Shown piece after piece: positions 55,616-64,000 of a DNA stretch of 64,000 nucleotides. The DNA is taken from contig NZ_ATYW01000009.1 of the NCBI RefSeq assembly GCF_000427885.1, positions 182,641 to 246,640 of the forward strand, given 5' to 3'. The notes beneath the pieces were generated by a model. The model was not told the origin of the DNA. It searched no databases and worked only from the letters and a program-made list of their open reading frames with translations. Numbering within the stretch: the stretch's first letter is position 1; every line of letters starts with the position of its first letter. This stretch comes from Glycomyces tenuis DSM 44171. Its GTDB lineage: Bacteria; Actinomycetota; Actinomycetes; Mycobacteriales; Micromonosporaceae. A program made the position numbers and the translations under genes.

Positions 55616-58564
55616 ATGCGAGTGGAGATCCTGGGCCCCCTGCGAGTGCGCGACGACGCCGGCCGCGACATCCATATCGGAGGCAAACGGCTCGGCGCCG
55701 TCCTGACCCGCCTCGCCCTCGACCCGGGGAAGACCGTCGCGGCCGCCTCGCTCGTCCGCGCCGTCTGGCCGGACGGCGGTCCGAGCGACGCCGCCCACGC
55801 GCTCCAGTCGCTCGTCTCCCGGCTGCGCCGAGCACTGCCCGACGGCGCAGAAGTACGCTCCGCGGACGACGGCTACCGCCTCGCGCTGCCGCCCGACGCC
55901 GTCGACGCCCACCGCTTCGAGCGCCTCGCCCGCGAAGGGCGCCTCGCGCTCGAGGACGGCCGCCGCGAGACCGCCGCGGCCCTGCTCCACGAGGCCCTCG
56001 CCCTCTGGCGAGGCGAGCCCCTCGTCGAGCTGCCCGACATGGTCGCGGCCGCCACCCGCCTCAACGAACTCCGCCTCACCGCGCTCGAAGACCGCTTCGC
56101 CGCCGAGGCGCCGGACCGCGCCGCCGAGTCGATCCCCGAACTCACCGAGCTGACCGAGGCCCATCCGCTCCGCGAACGCCTGCACGCCCTCCTGATCGAC
56201 GCGCTGCGCGCCGACGGGCGCGGGGCCGAAGCGCTGGCCGCCTTCGAGCGGATCCGAGAGCGCCTCGCCGACCGCCTCGGCGCCGACCCCGGGCCGCAGC
56301 TGCGCGAAGCGCACCTCGCCGCCCTCCGGGCCGAGCCGACCGAACGCCGAGGCAACCTCAGAGCACCGATCAACCGGCTCATCGGCCGCGACGCCGAACG
56401 CGCCCGGATCGCCGAGCGCCTCGACACGGGCCGCCTGGTCACCCTCGTCGGGCCCGGGGGAGTGGGCAAGACCCGCCTGACCACGGCAGTCGCCGCCGAA
56501 CAGACGCACCCGGGCGGCGTCTGGATGGTCGAGCTCGCCGCCGTGACCGACCCGGCCGACGTCGGCCAGGCCGCCGTGGCCGCGCTCGGCCTGCGCGACA
56601 CCGCCATGCCGCGCGAGGCGCTGACCAAGCTGTCCGAAGCGCTCGGCGCCGGTGAGACGCTGCTGGTGCTCGACAACTGCGAACACGTCGTCGACGCCGC
56701 CGCCGCACTGGCCGCCGAGCTGCTCGGCCGATGCCCGAACCTGTCCATCCTGACCACCGGCCGTGAGCCGCTCGGCATCACCGGCGAGCTGCTGGTGCCC
56801 GTCCTGCCACTCGACGCCGACGCGGCCGTGCGGCTCTTCACCGAACGCGCCAGGGCGGCGCGGCCCGATTTCGAACCGACCGCGCTGGTCGCCGAGCTCT
56901 GCGAGCGCCTCGACCGGCTCCCGCTGGCGATCGAACTGGCCGCCGCCCGCCTGCGCACCATGCCCCTGGACACCATCATGTCCAAACTGGATGACCGTTT
57001 CGCGCTGCTGCGCGGCGGCAGCCGCACCGCCCTGCCCCGCCACCGGGCCCTGAGCGCCGTCGTCGCCTGGAGCTGGGAGCTGCTCGACGAGGACGAGCGG
57101 TCGGGCGCCGAACGTCTCGCCGTCTGCGCCGGAGGGTTCACCGCCGATGCGGCCGAACACCTCGACGCCCCACTGGGATCCCTGGTGGACAAGTCGCTGG
57201 TCCAGTTCGACGGCGACCGCTACCGGATGCTGGAGACGGTCAGGGAATACACCCTCGCGCAAGCGAAGAACACCGAAGCCGCGCGCGCCGCCCACGCCGC
57301 CTACTTCCTCGACCTCGCCGAACGCGCCGAACCGCGACTGCGCGGTCCCGAGCAGCTGCCTTGGCTCTCGCGGCTGACCGCCGAACGCGACAACCTCAAC
57401 ACCGCCGTCGACTACGCCTGCGAGAGCGGCGACGCCGACACCGCGATCCGCCTCTGCGCCGCCCTCGGCCACTTCTGGGCCATCCACGGCGAGCACGGCG
57501 CCGCGCTCGCCAGACTGCTCGCCGCCCACACCCTCCCCGGCCCGGCCCCGAGCGGCTCACGAGCCGCCGCCACGACCCTCTGCCTGTTCCACGCCCTGTT
57601 CGCCGGGGAACCCGACGCGGTGCTCACCGCCGAGCCGCCGCTGCGCCCGGCCGACCCGATCGGCAAGGCCCTCCACGCGATGCTCACCGGCGCCGAGACG
57701 CCCGTGCCCGAACTCGCGGCCGTACCGCCAGACCCCTGGAAACGCGGCATGTTCGCACTGGTCAGGGCCCTCGGCAGCGGCAACGGCGGCACTTTCGAGC
57801 AGATGCACCGCGAACTGCTCGCCGCCAGCGCCGGATTCCGCGAGGCCGGCGACCGCTGGGGGCTGGCCAGCGCCTTGACCTACGCCGCGCTCGCCACCGT
57901 CGCCTTGGGCGACTTCGAGACGGCGCTGGAGGAGATCGACGAGGCCGTGGCGGTCGCCGCCGAACTCGGCTCCAACGACTACCAGCGGGTGTGGCGGGCC
58001 GTCATCCGAATCGGCGCGGGCCGGCTCGACCGGGCCCGCGATGAGCTGAGCGGCATCGCCGCGACCGCCGCCGGACTGCCGGCCGCCATAGCCGGCGTGT
58101 CGCTCGCCGAACTGGCCCGCCACGCGGACGACCACCGAGCGGCGGAGCGGCACCTCGACGGCGTTGCCGGGCACACCGCCGCCGACCCGATGCTCCAGAC
58201 GATGCTCTGGGACGGGCGCGGGCGCCTCGCGGTCGAGACCGGCGCGGCCCGCGAGGCGGCGACCGCGTTCAAGCGCGCCTTCGACCTCGCCCGCTGCACC
58301 GGCGACATGGGCCTGGTGGCGGCGGTGGCCGTGGGGATCGCCATGCTGCTGCACCGCCGCGGCGAACCGGTCACCGCGGCGGAGCTGCTGGGAGCGGCCT
58401 CTCCGTGGGACCTCGGCATGTCCGGCCTCGACACCAGGCGCCTGGCGGAGCACCTGCGCGCCGAACTGGGCGAGCGCGCCTTCGCCGAGGCCCGGGACCG
58501 TGGCCGAGACCTCGGCCGTGAGGGCACGCTCGCCCTGGTGGAGACTCAGACCCGCCGCTGGTAG
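55616..58564 (+). CDS. AfsR/BTAD-type transcriptional regulator with NB-ARC-like ATPase and TPR region
   Basis: A 982-aa regulator. Residues 1-95 are an OmpR-type winged helix (VEILGPLRVRDDAGR; GKRLGAVLTRLAL), about 97-240 the bacterial transcriptional activator domain (VDAHRFERLAREGRLALEDG), then an NTPase with P-loop GPGGVGKT (279-286), Walker B TLLVLDNCEH and the LPLAIELAAARLR motif; the rest is a helical TPR-like region. This is the AfsR-like plan used to control secondary metabolism. The gene appears leaderless. It converges on, and overlaps by 19 bp, a Drr-type exporter operon. Target unknown. Confidence 0.93.
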   Translation: MRVEILGPLRVRDDAGRDIHIGGKRLGAVLTRLALDPGKTVAAASLVRAVWPDGGPSDAAHALQSLVSRLRRALPDGAEVRSADDGYRLALPPDAVDAHRFERLAREGRLALEDGRRETAAALLHEALALWRGEPLVELPDMVAAATRLNELRLTALEDRFAAEAPDRAAESIPELTELTEAHPLRERLHALLIDALRADGRGAEALAAFERIRERLADRLGADPGPQLREAHLAALRAEPTERRGNLRAPINRLIGRDAERARIAERLDTGRLVTLVGPGGVGKTRLTTAVAAEQTHPGGVWMVELAAVTDPADVGQAAVAALGLRDTAMPREALTKLSEALGAGETLLVLDNCEHVVDAAAALAAELLGRCPNLSILTTGREPLGITGELLVPVLPLDADAAVRLFTERARAARPDFEPTALVAELCERLDRLPLAIELAAARLRTMPLDTIMSKLDDRFALLRGGSRTALPRHRALSAVVAWSWELLDEDERSGAERLAVCAGGFTADAAEHLDAPLGSLVDKSLVQFDGDRYRMLETVREYTLAQAKNTEAARAAHAAYFLDLAERAEPRLRGPEQLPWLSRLTAERDNLNTAVDYACESGDADTAIRLCAALGHFWAIHGEHGAALARLLAAHTLPGPAPSGSRAAATTLCLFHALFAGEPDAVLTAEPPLRPADPIGKALHAMLTGAETPVPELAAVPPDPWKRGMFALVRALGSGNGGTFEQMHRELLAASAGFREAGDRWGLASALTYAALATVALGDFETALEEIDEAVAVAAELGSNDYQRVWRAVIRIGAGRLDRARDELSGIAATAAGLPAAIAGVSLAELARHADDHRAAERHLDGVAGHTAADPMLQTMLWDGRGRLAVETGAAREAATAFKRAFDLARCTGDMGLVAAVAVGIAMLLHRRGEPVTAAELLGAASPWDLGMSGLDTRRLAEHLRAELGERAFAEARDRGRDLGREGTLALVETQTRRW

Positions 58565-59361
58565 GCCCAGACCGACAGCGGCACCAGGACCACGAGGAAC
58601 CCCGCCGACCACAGCAGCGTCGCGGTCACCGGCCCGGCCACCGGGCCGCCCACGAGCAGACCCCGCACGGCCTCCACGCCGTGCGTGACCGGGTTGACGT
58701 CGACCCAGGCCCGCAGCCACCCCGGCATGGTCTCGACCGGCGCGACCATGCTGGTGCCGAACGCCAGCGGGAAGATCCCGAGGAACGCGACGGTCTGCAC
58801 GATCGCCTCCTCTTTGATCAGCACGCCGACGAAGACGCTGATCCAGCTGAGCGAGAAGCCGAGCGCCACCGCCACGCCGCAGGCGGCCAGCGCCGAGGGC
58901 AGATCGGTCTCGACCCGGAACCCCATCAGGTAGCCGACGGCGAACAGCGTCACCAAGGTGACGACGTACCGCGCCGAGTCGGCGACCACCGACCCGATCA
59001 GCGGCGCCGAACGGCCGATCGGCATGGAGCGGAACCGGTCGAAGACGCCCTTCTTGATGTCGCGGTTGATGCTCATGCCCGTCGCCAGCAGCCCGGCCAT
59101 CACCGTGGTCATCACCATGATCCCCGGGAAGAGATAGCGCAGGTACTCGCCGGTCGAACCCGCCACGGCCCCGCCGAACAGGTAGACGAACAGCAGCAGG
59201 AACATGACCGGCATGAACAGCGCGTCGAGGAAGATGCCCGGATTGCGCCGGACCTTGGTGAGCTCGCGGCCGGTGAGCGCGAGACTGTGCCGGGCGAGCC
59301 GCCACCGCTTCGGCTCGTTCACGATGGACGGCCTGGTCTGCTCGCGGACGTCGGTGGTCAT
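58546..59361 (-). CDS. ABC-2 type transporter permease (DrrB-like)
   Basis: A 271-aa membrane subunit with six helices. RELTKVRRNPGIFLDALFMPVMFLLLFVYLFGGA is the typical start after a soluble tail, and GVEAVRGLLVGGPVAGP closes the family domain. DrrB-like proteins pair with DrrA ATPases to export anthracyclines or other lipophilic drugs. The ATG at 59361 overlaps the ATPase stop (ATGA). The 3' end overlaps that of the AfsR-like gene. Confidence 0.93.
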   Translation of the reverse strand: MTTDVREQTRPSIVNEPKRWRLARHSLALTGRELTKVRRNPGIFLDALFMPVMFLLLFVYLFGGAVAGSTGEYLRYLFPGIMVMTTVMAGLLATGMSINRDIKKGVFDRFRSMPIGRSAPLIGSVVADSARYVVTLVTLFAVGYLMGFRVETDLPSALAACGVAVALGFSLSWISVFVGVLIKEEAIVQTVAFLGIFPLAFGTSMVAPVETMPGWLRAWVDVNPVTHGVEAVRGLLVGGPVAGPVTATLLWSAGFLVVLVPLSVWAYQRRV

Positions 59362-60311
59362 GCCGCGGACTCCTCTCGTTCGTCATGGCGCCCGGTCAGG
59401 GCGAAGAACACCTCGTCGAGACTGGGCAGGCGCAGCGACAGTTCGGCCACCTCGACGCTCGCCGCGTCGAGCGCCTGCGTGATCTCGGTGAGCGCCCCGG
59501 CCGCGTCGACCGGGACGGTGAGCGTCCCGCCGCCGGTCGCGGTGGGCTCGCGGCCCGAGACGGCGCGCAGGACCTTGGCGGCGACCCCCGCCCGCTCGGG
59601 ATCGGCGGAGCGGACGGCGATGGTCAGGCCGCCGACGATCCGCTTGAGCTCGGCGGGCGTGCCGTGGGCGATCACCCTGCCGTGGTCGATCACGGTGATG
59701 TCGTCGGCCAGCGCCTCGGCCTCCTCCAGGTACTGGGTGGTGAGCAGGACCGTCCTGCCCTCGGCCGCCATCGCCCGGATGGTGCGCCACAGGTCCTCGC
59801 GCTTGCCGGGATCGAGCCCGGTGGTCGGCTCGTCGAGGAAGACGATCCGCGGGTCGCCGATCATGCCCGCCGCCAGGTCGAGGCGCCGCCGCATGCCGCC
59901 CGAGTAGGTCGAGACGCGCCGCGAGGCGGCGTCGGCCAGCCCGAAGCGGCCGAGCAGCTCGTCGGCCCGGGCCCCGGCGGTCGCCCGGCCCATGTCGAGC
60001 AGCCTGCCGAACAGGACGAGGTTCTCGCGGGCGGTCAGATCCTCGTCGACCGAGGCGTACTGGCCGGTCAGCCCGATCAGGCGCCGCACCTCGGCGGCGC
60101 GTTTGACGACGTCGAGGCCGCCGACCTCGGCCCGCCCCTCGTCGGGGCGCAGCAGGGTCGCGAGGATGCGGATGGCCGTGGTCTTGCCCGCGCCGTTCGG
60201 CCCGAGCACGCCGAGGACGGTCCCGGATCGGGCGGCCAGGTCGACCCCGGCGAGCGCCGTCGTCTTCCCGAACCGTTTCACCAGTCCTTCTGCTTCGAAT
60301 GCGTAGTCCAT
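59358..60311 (-). CDS. ABC transporter ATP-binding protein (DrrA-like)
   Basis: A 317-aa daunorubicin-resistance-type ATPase. Walker A GPNGAGKT, signature YSGGMRRR, Walker B RIVFLDEPTTGLD and switch LLTTQYLEEA are intact; the C-terminal DUF4162-like domain ends LSLRLPSLDEVFFALTGR, typical of DrrA. Start ATG at 60311 with only a weak GGGG ribosome site. Likely exports a lipophilic compound together with the DrrB-like permease; no biosynthetic genes lie nearby. Confidence 0.94.
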   Translation of the reverse strand: MDYAFEAEGLVKRFGKTTALAGVDLAARSGTVLGVLGPNGAGKTTAIRILATLLRPDEGRAEVGGLDVVKRAAEVRRLIGLTGQYASVDEDLTARENLVLFGRLLDMGRATAGARADELLGRFGLADAASRRVSTYSGGMRRRLDLAAGMIGDPRIVFLDEPTTGLDPGKREDLWRTIRAMAAEGRTVLLTTQYLEEAEALADDITVIDHGRVIAHGTPAELKRIVGGLTIAVRSADPERAGVAAKVLRAVSGREPTATGGGTLTVPVDAAGALTEITQALDAASVEVAELSLRLPSLDEVFFALTGRHDEREESAA

Positions 60312-60520
60312 GCCCCGAAGGCTCCGCGCCCGCCTCACAGCACGCTCACACGGCGCTCACACCGTTCGCGCCCGCCTGTGAACCCCGACCGGGCGGCGCG
60401 TCGACAGCGGGTGCCGCTCATCGAAGGCGCGGCGAGGCAACCCGATCGGGCCCCGGCCGCGTCTTACCGTCGTACACCGCCGCTCCGCCGCGATGCCGAC
60501 GGACGGCGGCGGCGCACGAA

Positions 60521-60557
60521 CCGCGATCCCGGTGGTGGTGGACCGCCGGGATCGCGG
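60521..60557 (-). terminator. Terminator hairpin between the membrane-protein gene and drrA-like gene
   Basis: CCGCGATCCCGG (60521-60532) pairs perfectly with CCGGGATCGCGG (60546-60557) across 13 bases, 21 bases after the stop of the minus-strand membrane-protein gene. The rest of the 267-base gap (60312-60578) shows no further feature I can support. Confidence 0.7.
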
Positions 60558-60578
60558 TGCGAAACGCCCGCGCCGCCG

Positions 60579-61577
60579 TCAGTCCAGGCCGAGGAGCTCA
60601 TCGCGGTCGAACCGCTCGGCCGCGGCCTGCGCCAGCCGCGTCCGCGTCCAGCGGTCGTGCCCCCGCGAGGTGCGGATCTCCAGCGCGAAGTCCTCCGCCA
60701 GGCGCGTCCACAGCCATTCGGTCCCGCCCGCGAGCGGGACGCAGGCGTACGACTCCTCGCCGGTCTCGGGCACCGCGTCGAGCCGGTGGTCCCCGCGCAC
60801 CACCGCCAACCGTTCCTCGGGCGTGGTGCCGTGCCTGCGGGACTCCTCCTTCGCGGCGGCGGTGTGGCCGATCGGCCGCCCGGAGAGGATCAGCAGCGCC
60901 GCTTCGACATGTGAACCGTCGTCCAGGACGAACCGGGCCCGCGCGTGGCCGAAGTACGGCCGCAGCGCGGGGACCTTCGGATGGAGCGAGTCGAGGCGCA
61001 CCACCTCCGCGACCGGCCTTCCGGTGACGTCGGCGACCTGACCGGACGTCAGCGGATCCCGCTCGCGGCCCCCTCGGGGCCGCAGGTGGTCGTACATGGC
61101 CTGCGTGCCGCCGACCGGCTCGCACCACCGCGTCACGCGCGTCCAGCCGACGGCCATGGCGACCGCCAGCACCACCGTCCCCCCGATCGCCACTACCGCG
61201 GTGGGCGTTCCCGAACCGAGCAGCCACGCCCCGGCCATGAACACCAGACCCCACACACCGATGTAGAGCAGCACCCGCAGCAGCACCCGCACGAGCAACG
61301 GCAGTGGGAACTCGGCCGGCCAGCCGCCCTTCGGCGCCCGAGCCCACGCGACCGGCGTGAACGACAGCGCGCCGACCGCCACCGCCGTCGCCAGACACGC
61401 CCAGGCCGTCGCCCACGGCCCCCACTCGAGCTCGTAGTGGAGCGCCACGGTCAGGAAGAGCGGCGCCGCCGCCGTCGCCGCGGCCGCCACCAGCGCCAGC
61501 AGCGCCCGCACGGGGCCGGGCAGCCGGGCGGGAGGCGGATCGGGGTAGGAGAGCACGTCGGCGTCCGGTGCGGTCAT
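60579..61577 (-). CDS. Four-helix membrane protein with soluble C-terminal domain, function unknown
   Basis: A 332-aa protein I cannot assign. After a short tail, four membrane helices lie between about residues 20 and 145 (ALLALVAAAATAAAPLFLTV; AWACLATAVAVGALSF; VLLYIGVWGLVFMAGAWLLG; VVAIGGTVVLAVAMAVGW). A charged domain of about 185 residues follows, with LDSLHPKVPALRPYFGHARARFVLDDG and TEWLWTRLAEDFALEIRTSRG. The ATG at 61577 follows TACGAT by seven bases, so the mRNA is probably leaderless; an ATG at 61601 would add eight residues. It is divergent from a transglutaminase-like gene. Confidence 0.75.
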   Translation of the reverse strand: MTAPDADVLSYPDPPPARLPGPVRALLALVAAAATAAAPLFLTVALHYELEWGPWATAWACLATAVAVGALSFTPVAWARAPKGGWPAEFPLPLLVRVLLRVLLYIGVWGLVFMAGAWLLGSGTPTAVVAIGGTVVLAVAMAVGWTRVTRWCEPVGGTQAMYDHLRPRGGRERDPLTSGQVADVTGRPVAEVVRLDSLHPKVPALRPYFGHARARFVLDDGSHVEAALLILSGRPIGHTAAAKEESRRHGTTPEERLAVVRGDHRLDAVPETGEESYACVPLAGGTEWLWTRLAEDFALEIRTSRGHDRWTRTRLAQAAAERFDRDELLGLD

Positions 61578-61584
61578 ACCCGGA

Positions 61585-61614
61585 ATCGTATTGCGCCGCA
61601 TCGGTAAAACCCAA
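61585..61614 (-). promoter_or_regulatory. Promoter of the four-helix membrane protein gene (leaderless)
   Basis: On the minus strand TTGGGT (61614-61609) and TACGAT (61590-61585) are 18 bases apart, and the ATG follows the minus-10 by seven bases. Confidence 0.55.
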
Positions 61615-61685
61615 CGACCTGGCAATGTTGAAATCCGGCAGTGAATGTCTCTATGCTCTCGCACACCGATCGAACGGAGCCAGAA

Positions 61686-62579
61686 ATGACCACTGAGGAC
61701 ACCCTCGCCTACTACACCGAACCAGGCCCGCTCACCGCGGCCGGACCCCACGAGGCCGCCTTGCGGGCCCTCCCCGCGAGCCTTCCGGAACTCTTCGCGG
61801 CCGTGCAAGGCCTGCTGATGCACGACTTCTGCCGCGAGGCGTACGGCCTCGAACGCGTGCCCGAGTACACCGACACCGCCCACCTGCGGTCGACCGAGCA
61901 CATCATCGGACGCCTCCTCGCCGACGGCCGGTCCCTGAACGAGCGGCGGGAGCCGCGCGACCGGCTCGGCGGCAGCTGCCGCCACTTCACGCTGCTCGCC
62001 GTCGCAGCCCTGCGGGCCCAAGGCATCCTCGCCCGCGCCCGCTGCGGCTTCGGCACCTACTTCGAGCCCGGCTGGCACATCGACCACTGGGCGGTCGAAC
62101 GCTGGGACGCCGCGACCGGCCGCTGGATCCTGTGCGACGCGCAGATGGACCAGGTCATCACGCCCGGCCTGCCCGTCGCCATCGACCCGCTCGACCTCGC
62201 CCGCGACCATTTCGTCGTCGCGGGCGAGGCGTGGCGGCGCTACCGCGCCGGTGAGATCGATCCGGCTCGCTGCGGACTCTCCGGAGTCGAAGGGAAGGCG
62301 GGCTGGTGGTGGATCGCGGGCAACCTCGTCCGCGACGTCGCCGCCCTCGCCAACATGGAGCTGCTGCCGTGGGACGTGTGGGGCGGCATGCCCGCGCCGG
62401 ACGAACCGGCCTCCGGCGAACTCCTGGAATTGCTCGACGAGCTGGCCGCGATCACCGCCGACCCCGACACCGCCGCCGAGGCCCGCGGCCGTTACGGCCG
62501 CGACGACCGCCTGCGCGTGCCCGAGCAGGTCTTCAACGTCCTGCGCCAGGCCGACGAGCCGGTCGCCGCGCCCGCATGA
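61686..62579 (+). CDS. Transglutaminase-like (papain-fold) enzyme
   Basis: A 297-aa protein with a transglutaminase-core-like triad: Cys98 in LGGSCRHFTLL, His134 in GWHIDHWAVERW and Asp151 in RWILCDAQMD. Such bacterial proteins are proteases, amidases or peptide-crosslinkers. No signal peptide, so it acts in the cytoplasm. I chose the ATG at 61686, eight bases after GGAG, over an in-frame ATG-like start at 61641. It stands alone, divergent from the membrane-protein gene. Substrate unknown. Confidence 0.85.
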   Translation: MTTEDTLAYYTEPGPLTAAGPHEAALRALPASLPELFAAVQGLLMHDFCREAYGLERVPEYTDTAHLRSTEHIIGRLLADGRSLNERREPRDRLGGSCRHFTLLAVAALRAQGILARARCGFGTYFEPGWHIDHWAVERWDAATGRWILCDAQMDQVITPGLPVAIDPLDLARDHFVVAGEAWRRYRAGEIDPARCGLSGVEGKAGWWWIAGNLVRDVAALANMELLPWDVWGGMPAPDEPASGELLELLDELAAITADPDTAAEARGRYGRDDRLRVPEQVFNVLRQADEPVAAPA

Positions 62580-62663
62580 CCGGTGGCTCGCCCGGCGATG
62601 ATCCGGGCGAGCCGCTGTGAGATACGGTTCCCTGCGTACATGACGACGAAGGAGTGACCGATC

Positions 62664-63149
62664 GTGGATGTGGAACGCACTGAGCTGCCCGGCATCGGCG
62701 TCCGATTCGAATTCGAGACCAAGCGAGGCGTGCATCTCGGCATCGTCGCTCACCGCGAGGGACGGCGCGACTTCATCATCTACGACCCGGACGACCCCGA
62801 CTCCATGCTCGACTGCATCGTCTTCGACGCCGACGAGTCCGGATCGGTCGGCGAACTGCTCGGCGGCGCCCGCATCGTCGAGAAGATCAACCAGCTTCAC
62901 CACGAGATCGAGAACCTCGTCTCCCGCCAGCTGCTCATCGACGCCACCAGCCCTTACGCGGAGCGCCCGCTCGGCGACACCCGCGCCCGCACCCGCACCG
63001 GCGCCTCGATCGTCGCGATCGTGCGCGACTCCGGCGTCGAGACCGGCCCGGCCCCCTCCGAGAAACTGCACGTCGGCGACCGGCTCGTCACCATCGGGAC
63101 CGAGGAGGCGGTCGAAAAGGTCGGGCGTATCCTGCGCGGGCTCGAGTAG
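62664..63149 (+). CDS. RCK_C (TrkA-C) regulatory subunit of a cation/proton antiporter (KhtT-like)
   Basis: A 161-aa protein with an N-terminal beta domain (MDVERTELPGIGVRFEFETKRG in two parts, the KhtT/YhaT pattern) and a C-terminal RCK_C domain (TGASIVAIVRDSGVETGPAPSEKLHVGDRLVTIG, partly quoted). KhtT subunits gate potassium/proton antiporters of the KhtU type by binding nucleotides. The start is a GTG at 62664 after AAGGAG. The antiporter gene begins three bases after its stop, so the pair forms one complex. Confidence 0.9.
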   Translation: MDVERTELPGIGVRFEFETKRGVHLGIVAHREGRRDFIIYDPDDPDSMLDCIVFDADESGSVGELLGGARIVEKINQLHHEIENLVSRQLLIDATSPYAERPLGDTRARTRTGASIVAIVRDSGVETGPAPSEKLHVGDRLVTIGTEEAVEKVGRILRGLE

Positions 63150-63152
63150 CGC

Positions 63153-64000
63153 ATGGACCATCTCGTCGAAGTATTCCTCCAGCTCGGCCTGCTCATCGGC
63201 GCACTCGGCATCCTCGGCGCCGTCGCCGGCAGATTCGGCATCTCGGCCATCCCGCTCTACCTCCTCGCGGGCCTGGCCTTCGGCGACGGCGGTCTGCACG
63301 ACCTCGACGCCATCCAGAACTTCCTCGACATCGGCGCCGAGGTCGGCATCGTCCTGCTGCTGTTCGCCCTCGGACTCGAGTACACCCCCCGCGAACTCCT
63401 CGGCACGATGCGCACCTCCTGGAGGGCCGCGATCGTCGACCTGGTCCTCAACGCGACCCCGGGCGTGGTCTGCGCGCTGCTGCTCGGCTGGGGCCCGCTG
63501 GCCGCGGTCGTCTTCGGCGGCGTCACCTACGTCTCCTCCTCGGGCATCATCGCCAAGGTCCTGTCCGACCTGGGCTGGCTCGGCAACCGAGAAACCCCGA
63601 CCGTGCTCTCGCTCCTGGTCGCCGAGGACCTCGTCATGGCCCTCTACCTGCCGATCGTCACCACGATCCTGGCCGGTCTCGCCTTCGCCCAGGCCGCCTG
63701 GGGCCTCGCGCTGGCCCTGCTCGCGGTCGGCGCCGCGTTCTTCGTCGCATCGAGGGGCGGCAGCCTCCTCTCGCGCTTCCTCGCCTCGCCGAGCGACGAG
63801 ATCCTGATGCTCAAGGTCCTCGGCATCATCCTGGTCGTCGCCGGGCTGGCCGAGCAGGTCCACGTCTCGGCCGCGGTCGGCGCCTTCTTCGTCGGCATCG
63901 CCCTGGCCGGAGAGGTCTCCCACCAGGCCGAACGCACCCTCGAACCGTTGAAGCACCTCTTCTCGGCGGTGTTCTTCGTCAACTTCGGCCTCCAGACGGA
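63153..64000 (+). CDS. CPA2 cation/proton antiporter (KhtU/KefB-like), 3' end outside the window
   Basis: The first 282 codons of a monovalent cation:proton antiporter-2 family protein. Many hydrophobic helices are present; FGISAIPLYLLAGLAFGD, EVGIVLLLFALGLEYTPREL, TYVSSSGIIAKVL and VAEDLVMALYLPIV are family motifs, the last with the conserved Asp of the ion site. It is coupled to the KhtT-like gene and probably extrudes potassium. The window ends in FFVNFGLQT, about two thirds through a usual length. Confidence 0.93.
   Translation, partial: MDHLVEVFLQLGLLIGALGILGAVAGRFGISAIPLYLLAGLAFGDGGLHDLDAIQNFLDIGAEVGIVLLLFALGLEYTPRELLGTMRTSWRAAIVDLVLNATPGVVCALLLGWGPLAAVVFGGVTYVSSSGIIAKVLSDLGWLGNRETPTVLSLLVAEDLVMALYLPIVTTILAGLAFAQAAWGLALALLAVGAAFFVASRGGSLLSRFLASPSDEILMLKVLGIILVVAGLAEQVHVSAAVGAFFVGIALAGEVSHQAERTLEPLKHLFSAVFFVNFGLQT

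Noticed and set aside
54236-57529. Minus-strand reading frame of 1097 codons opposite LtrA and the AfsR-like gene
   Set aside because: Opposite strand carries full LtrA and BTAD/NTPase motifs; the antisense frame has only low-complexity Gly/Glu/Val-rich sequence.
61578-63956. Upstream extension of the membrane-protein frame on the minus strand (total 1125 codons)
   Set aside because: The extension runs antisense through the transglutaminase-like, KhtT-like and antiporter genes. The leaderless promoter and ATG at 61577 mark the true start.

Overview
The window is GC-rich, densely packed chromosomal DNA with GTG and TTG starts, stop/start overlaps of the ATGA and GTGA type, and TAnnnT minus-10 boxes that sit directly in front of start codons (leaderless mRNAs). 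Together with a gylR-glpF-glpK-glpD locus, a BTAD/AfsR-type regulator, a Drr-type exporter, an Otr(A)-like ribosomal protection protein and a mycothiol-type DinB protein, this points to a soil actinomycete. A rarer family such as Glycomycetaceae would fit, but the genus is a guess. I see no rRNA, tRNA, CRISPR array, insertion sequence or phage gene.

Layout. 0-6.4 kb: serine hydrolase, an HTH-only LysR protein, two tandem paralogous metallo-beta-lactamase-fold hydrolases (one Tat-exported, one cytoplasmic), a secreted modular GH5 cellulase behind a promoter with a palindromic operator, and an extended SDR. 6.4-17.3 kb (minus): a nine-gene transcription unit with a peptide-type binding protein, two permeases, two ATPases, then M55 D-aminopeptidase, M20, S9 and S66 LD-carboxypeptidase. 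Seven of its eight junctions overlap. It looks like uptake and dismantling of D-amino-acid (cell-wall) peptides. 17.6-24.4 kb: VOC protein, SMP-30 protein, and the glycerol locus with matching candidate operators at gylR and glpF. 24.4-28 kb: ArsR/MFS divergent pair with nested palindromes and a nine-codon leader ORF, GNAT, and an ECF sigma factor with a C-terminal NTF2-like domain next to a divergent 63-aa ORF.

28-34.6 kb (minus): lacI-family regulator, CUT1 sugar ABC transporter and GH42 beta-galactosidase, with an 18-bp perfect palindrome at the promoter. 34.7-37.5 kb (minus): three-component FAD/[2Fe-2S] amino-acid dehydrogenase. 37.6-39.6 kb: NAD-dependent epimerase-like protein divergent from a GlxA/AraC regulator. 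39.7-43 kb: ribosomal protection protein with an overlapping leader ORF, divergent from an intracellular serpin. 43-45 kb: small membrane protein, DinB/mycothiol protein, MarR regulator.

45.1-52.8 kb: a full set of genes for the clostridial-type lysine pathway. kamA-kce lie on the minus strand; kdd-kamD-kamE-kal and a MutL/GlmL-type ATPase lie divergently on the plus strand. Together they would take lysine through beta-lysine and 3,5-diaminohexanoate to acetoacetate and crotonyl-CoA. kdd ends in three in-frame 33-bp repeats. 52.8-64 kb: TetR/SDR pair with two matching operators, LtrA-family protein, large AfsR-like regulator converging on a Drr-type ABC exporter, a four-helix membrane protein divergent from a transglutaminase-like enzyme, and a KhtT/KhtU-like cation/proton antiporter cut by the window end.
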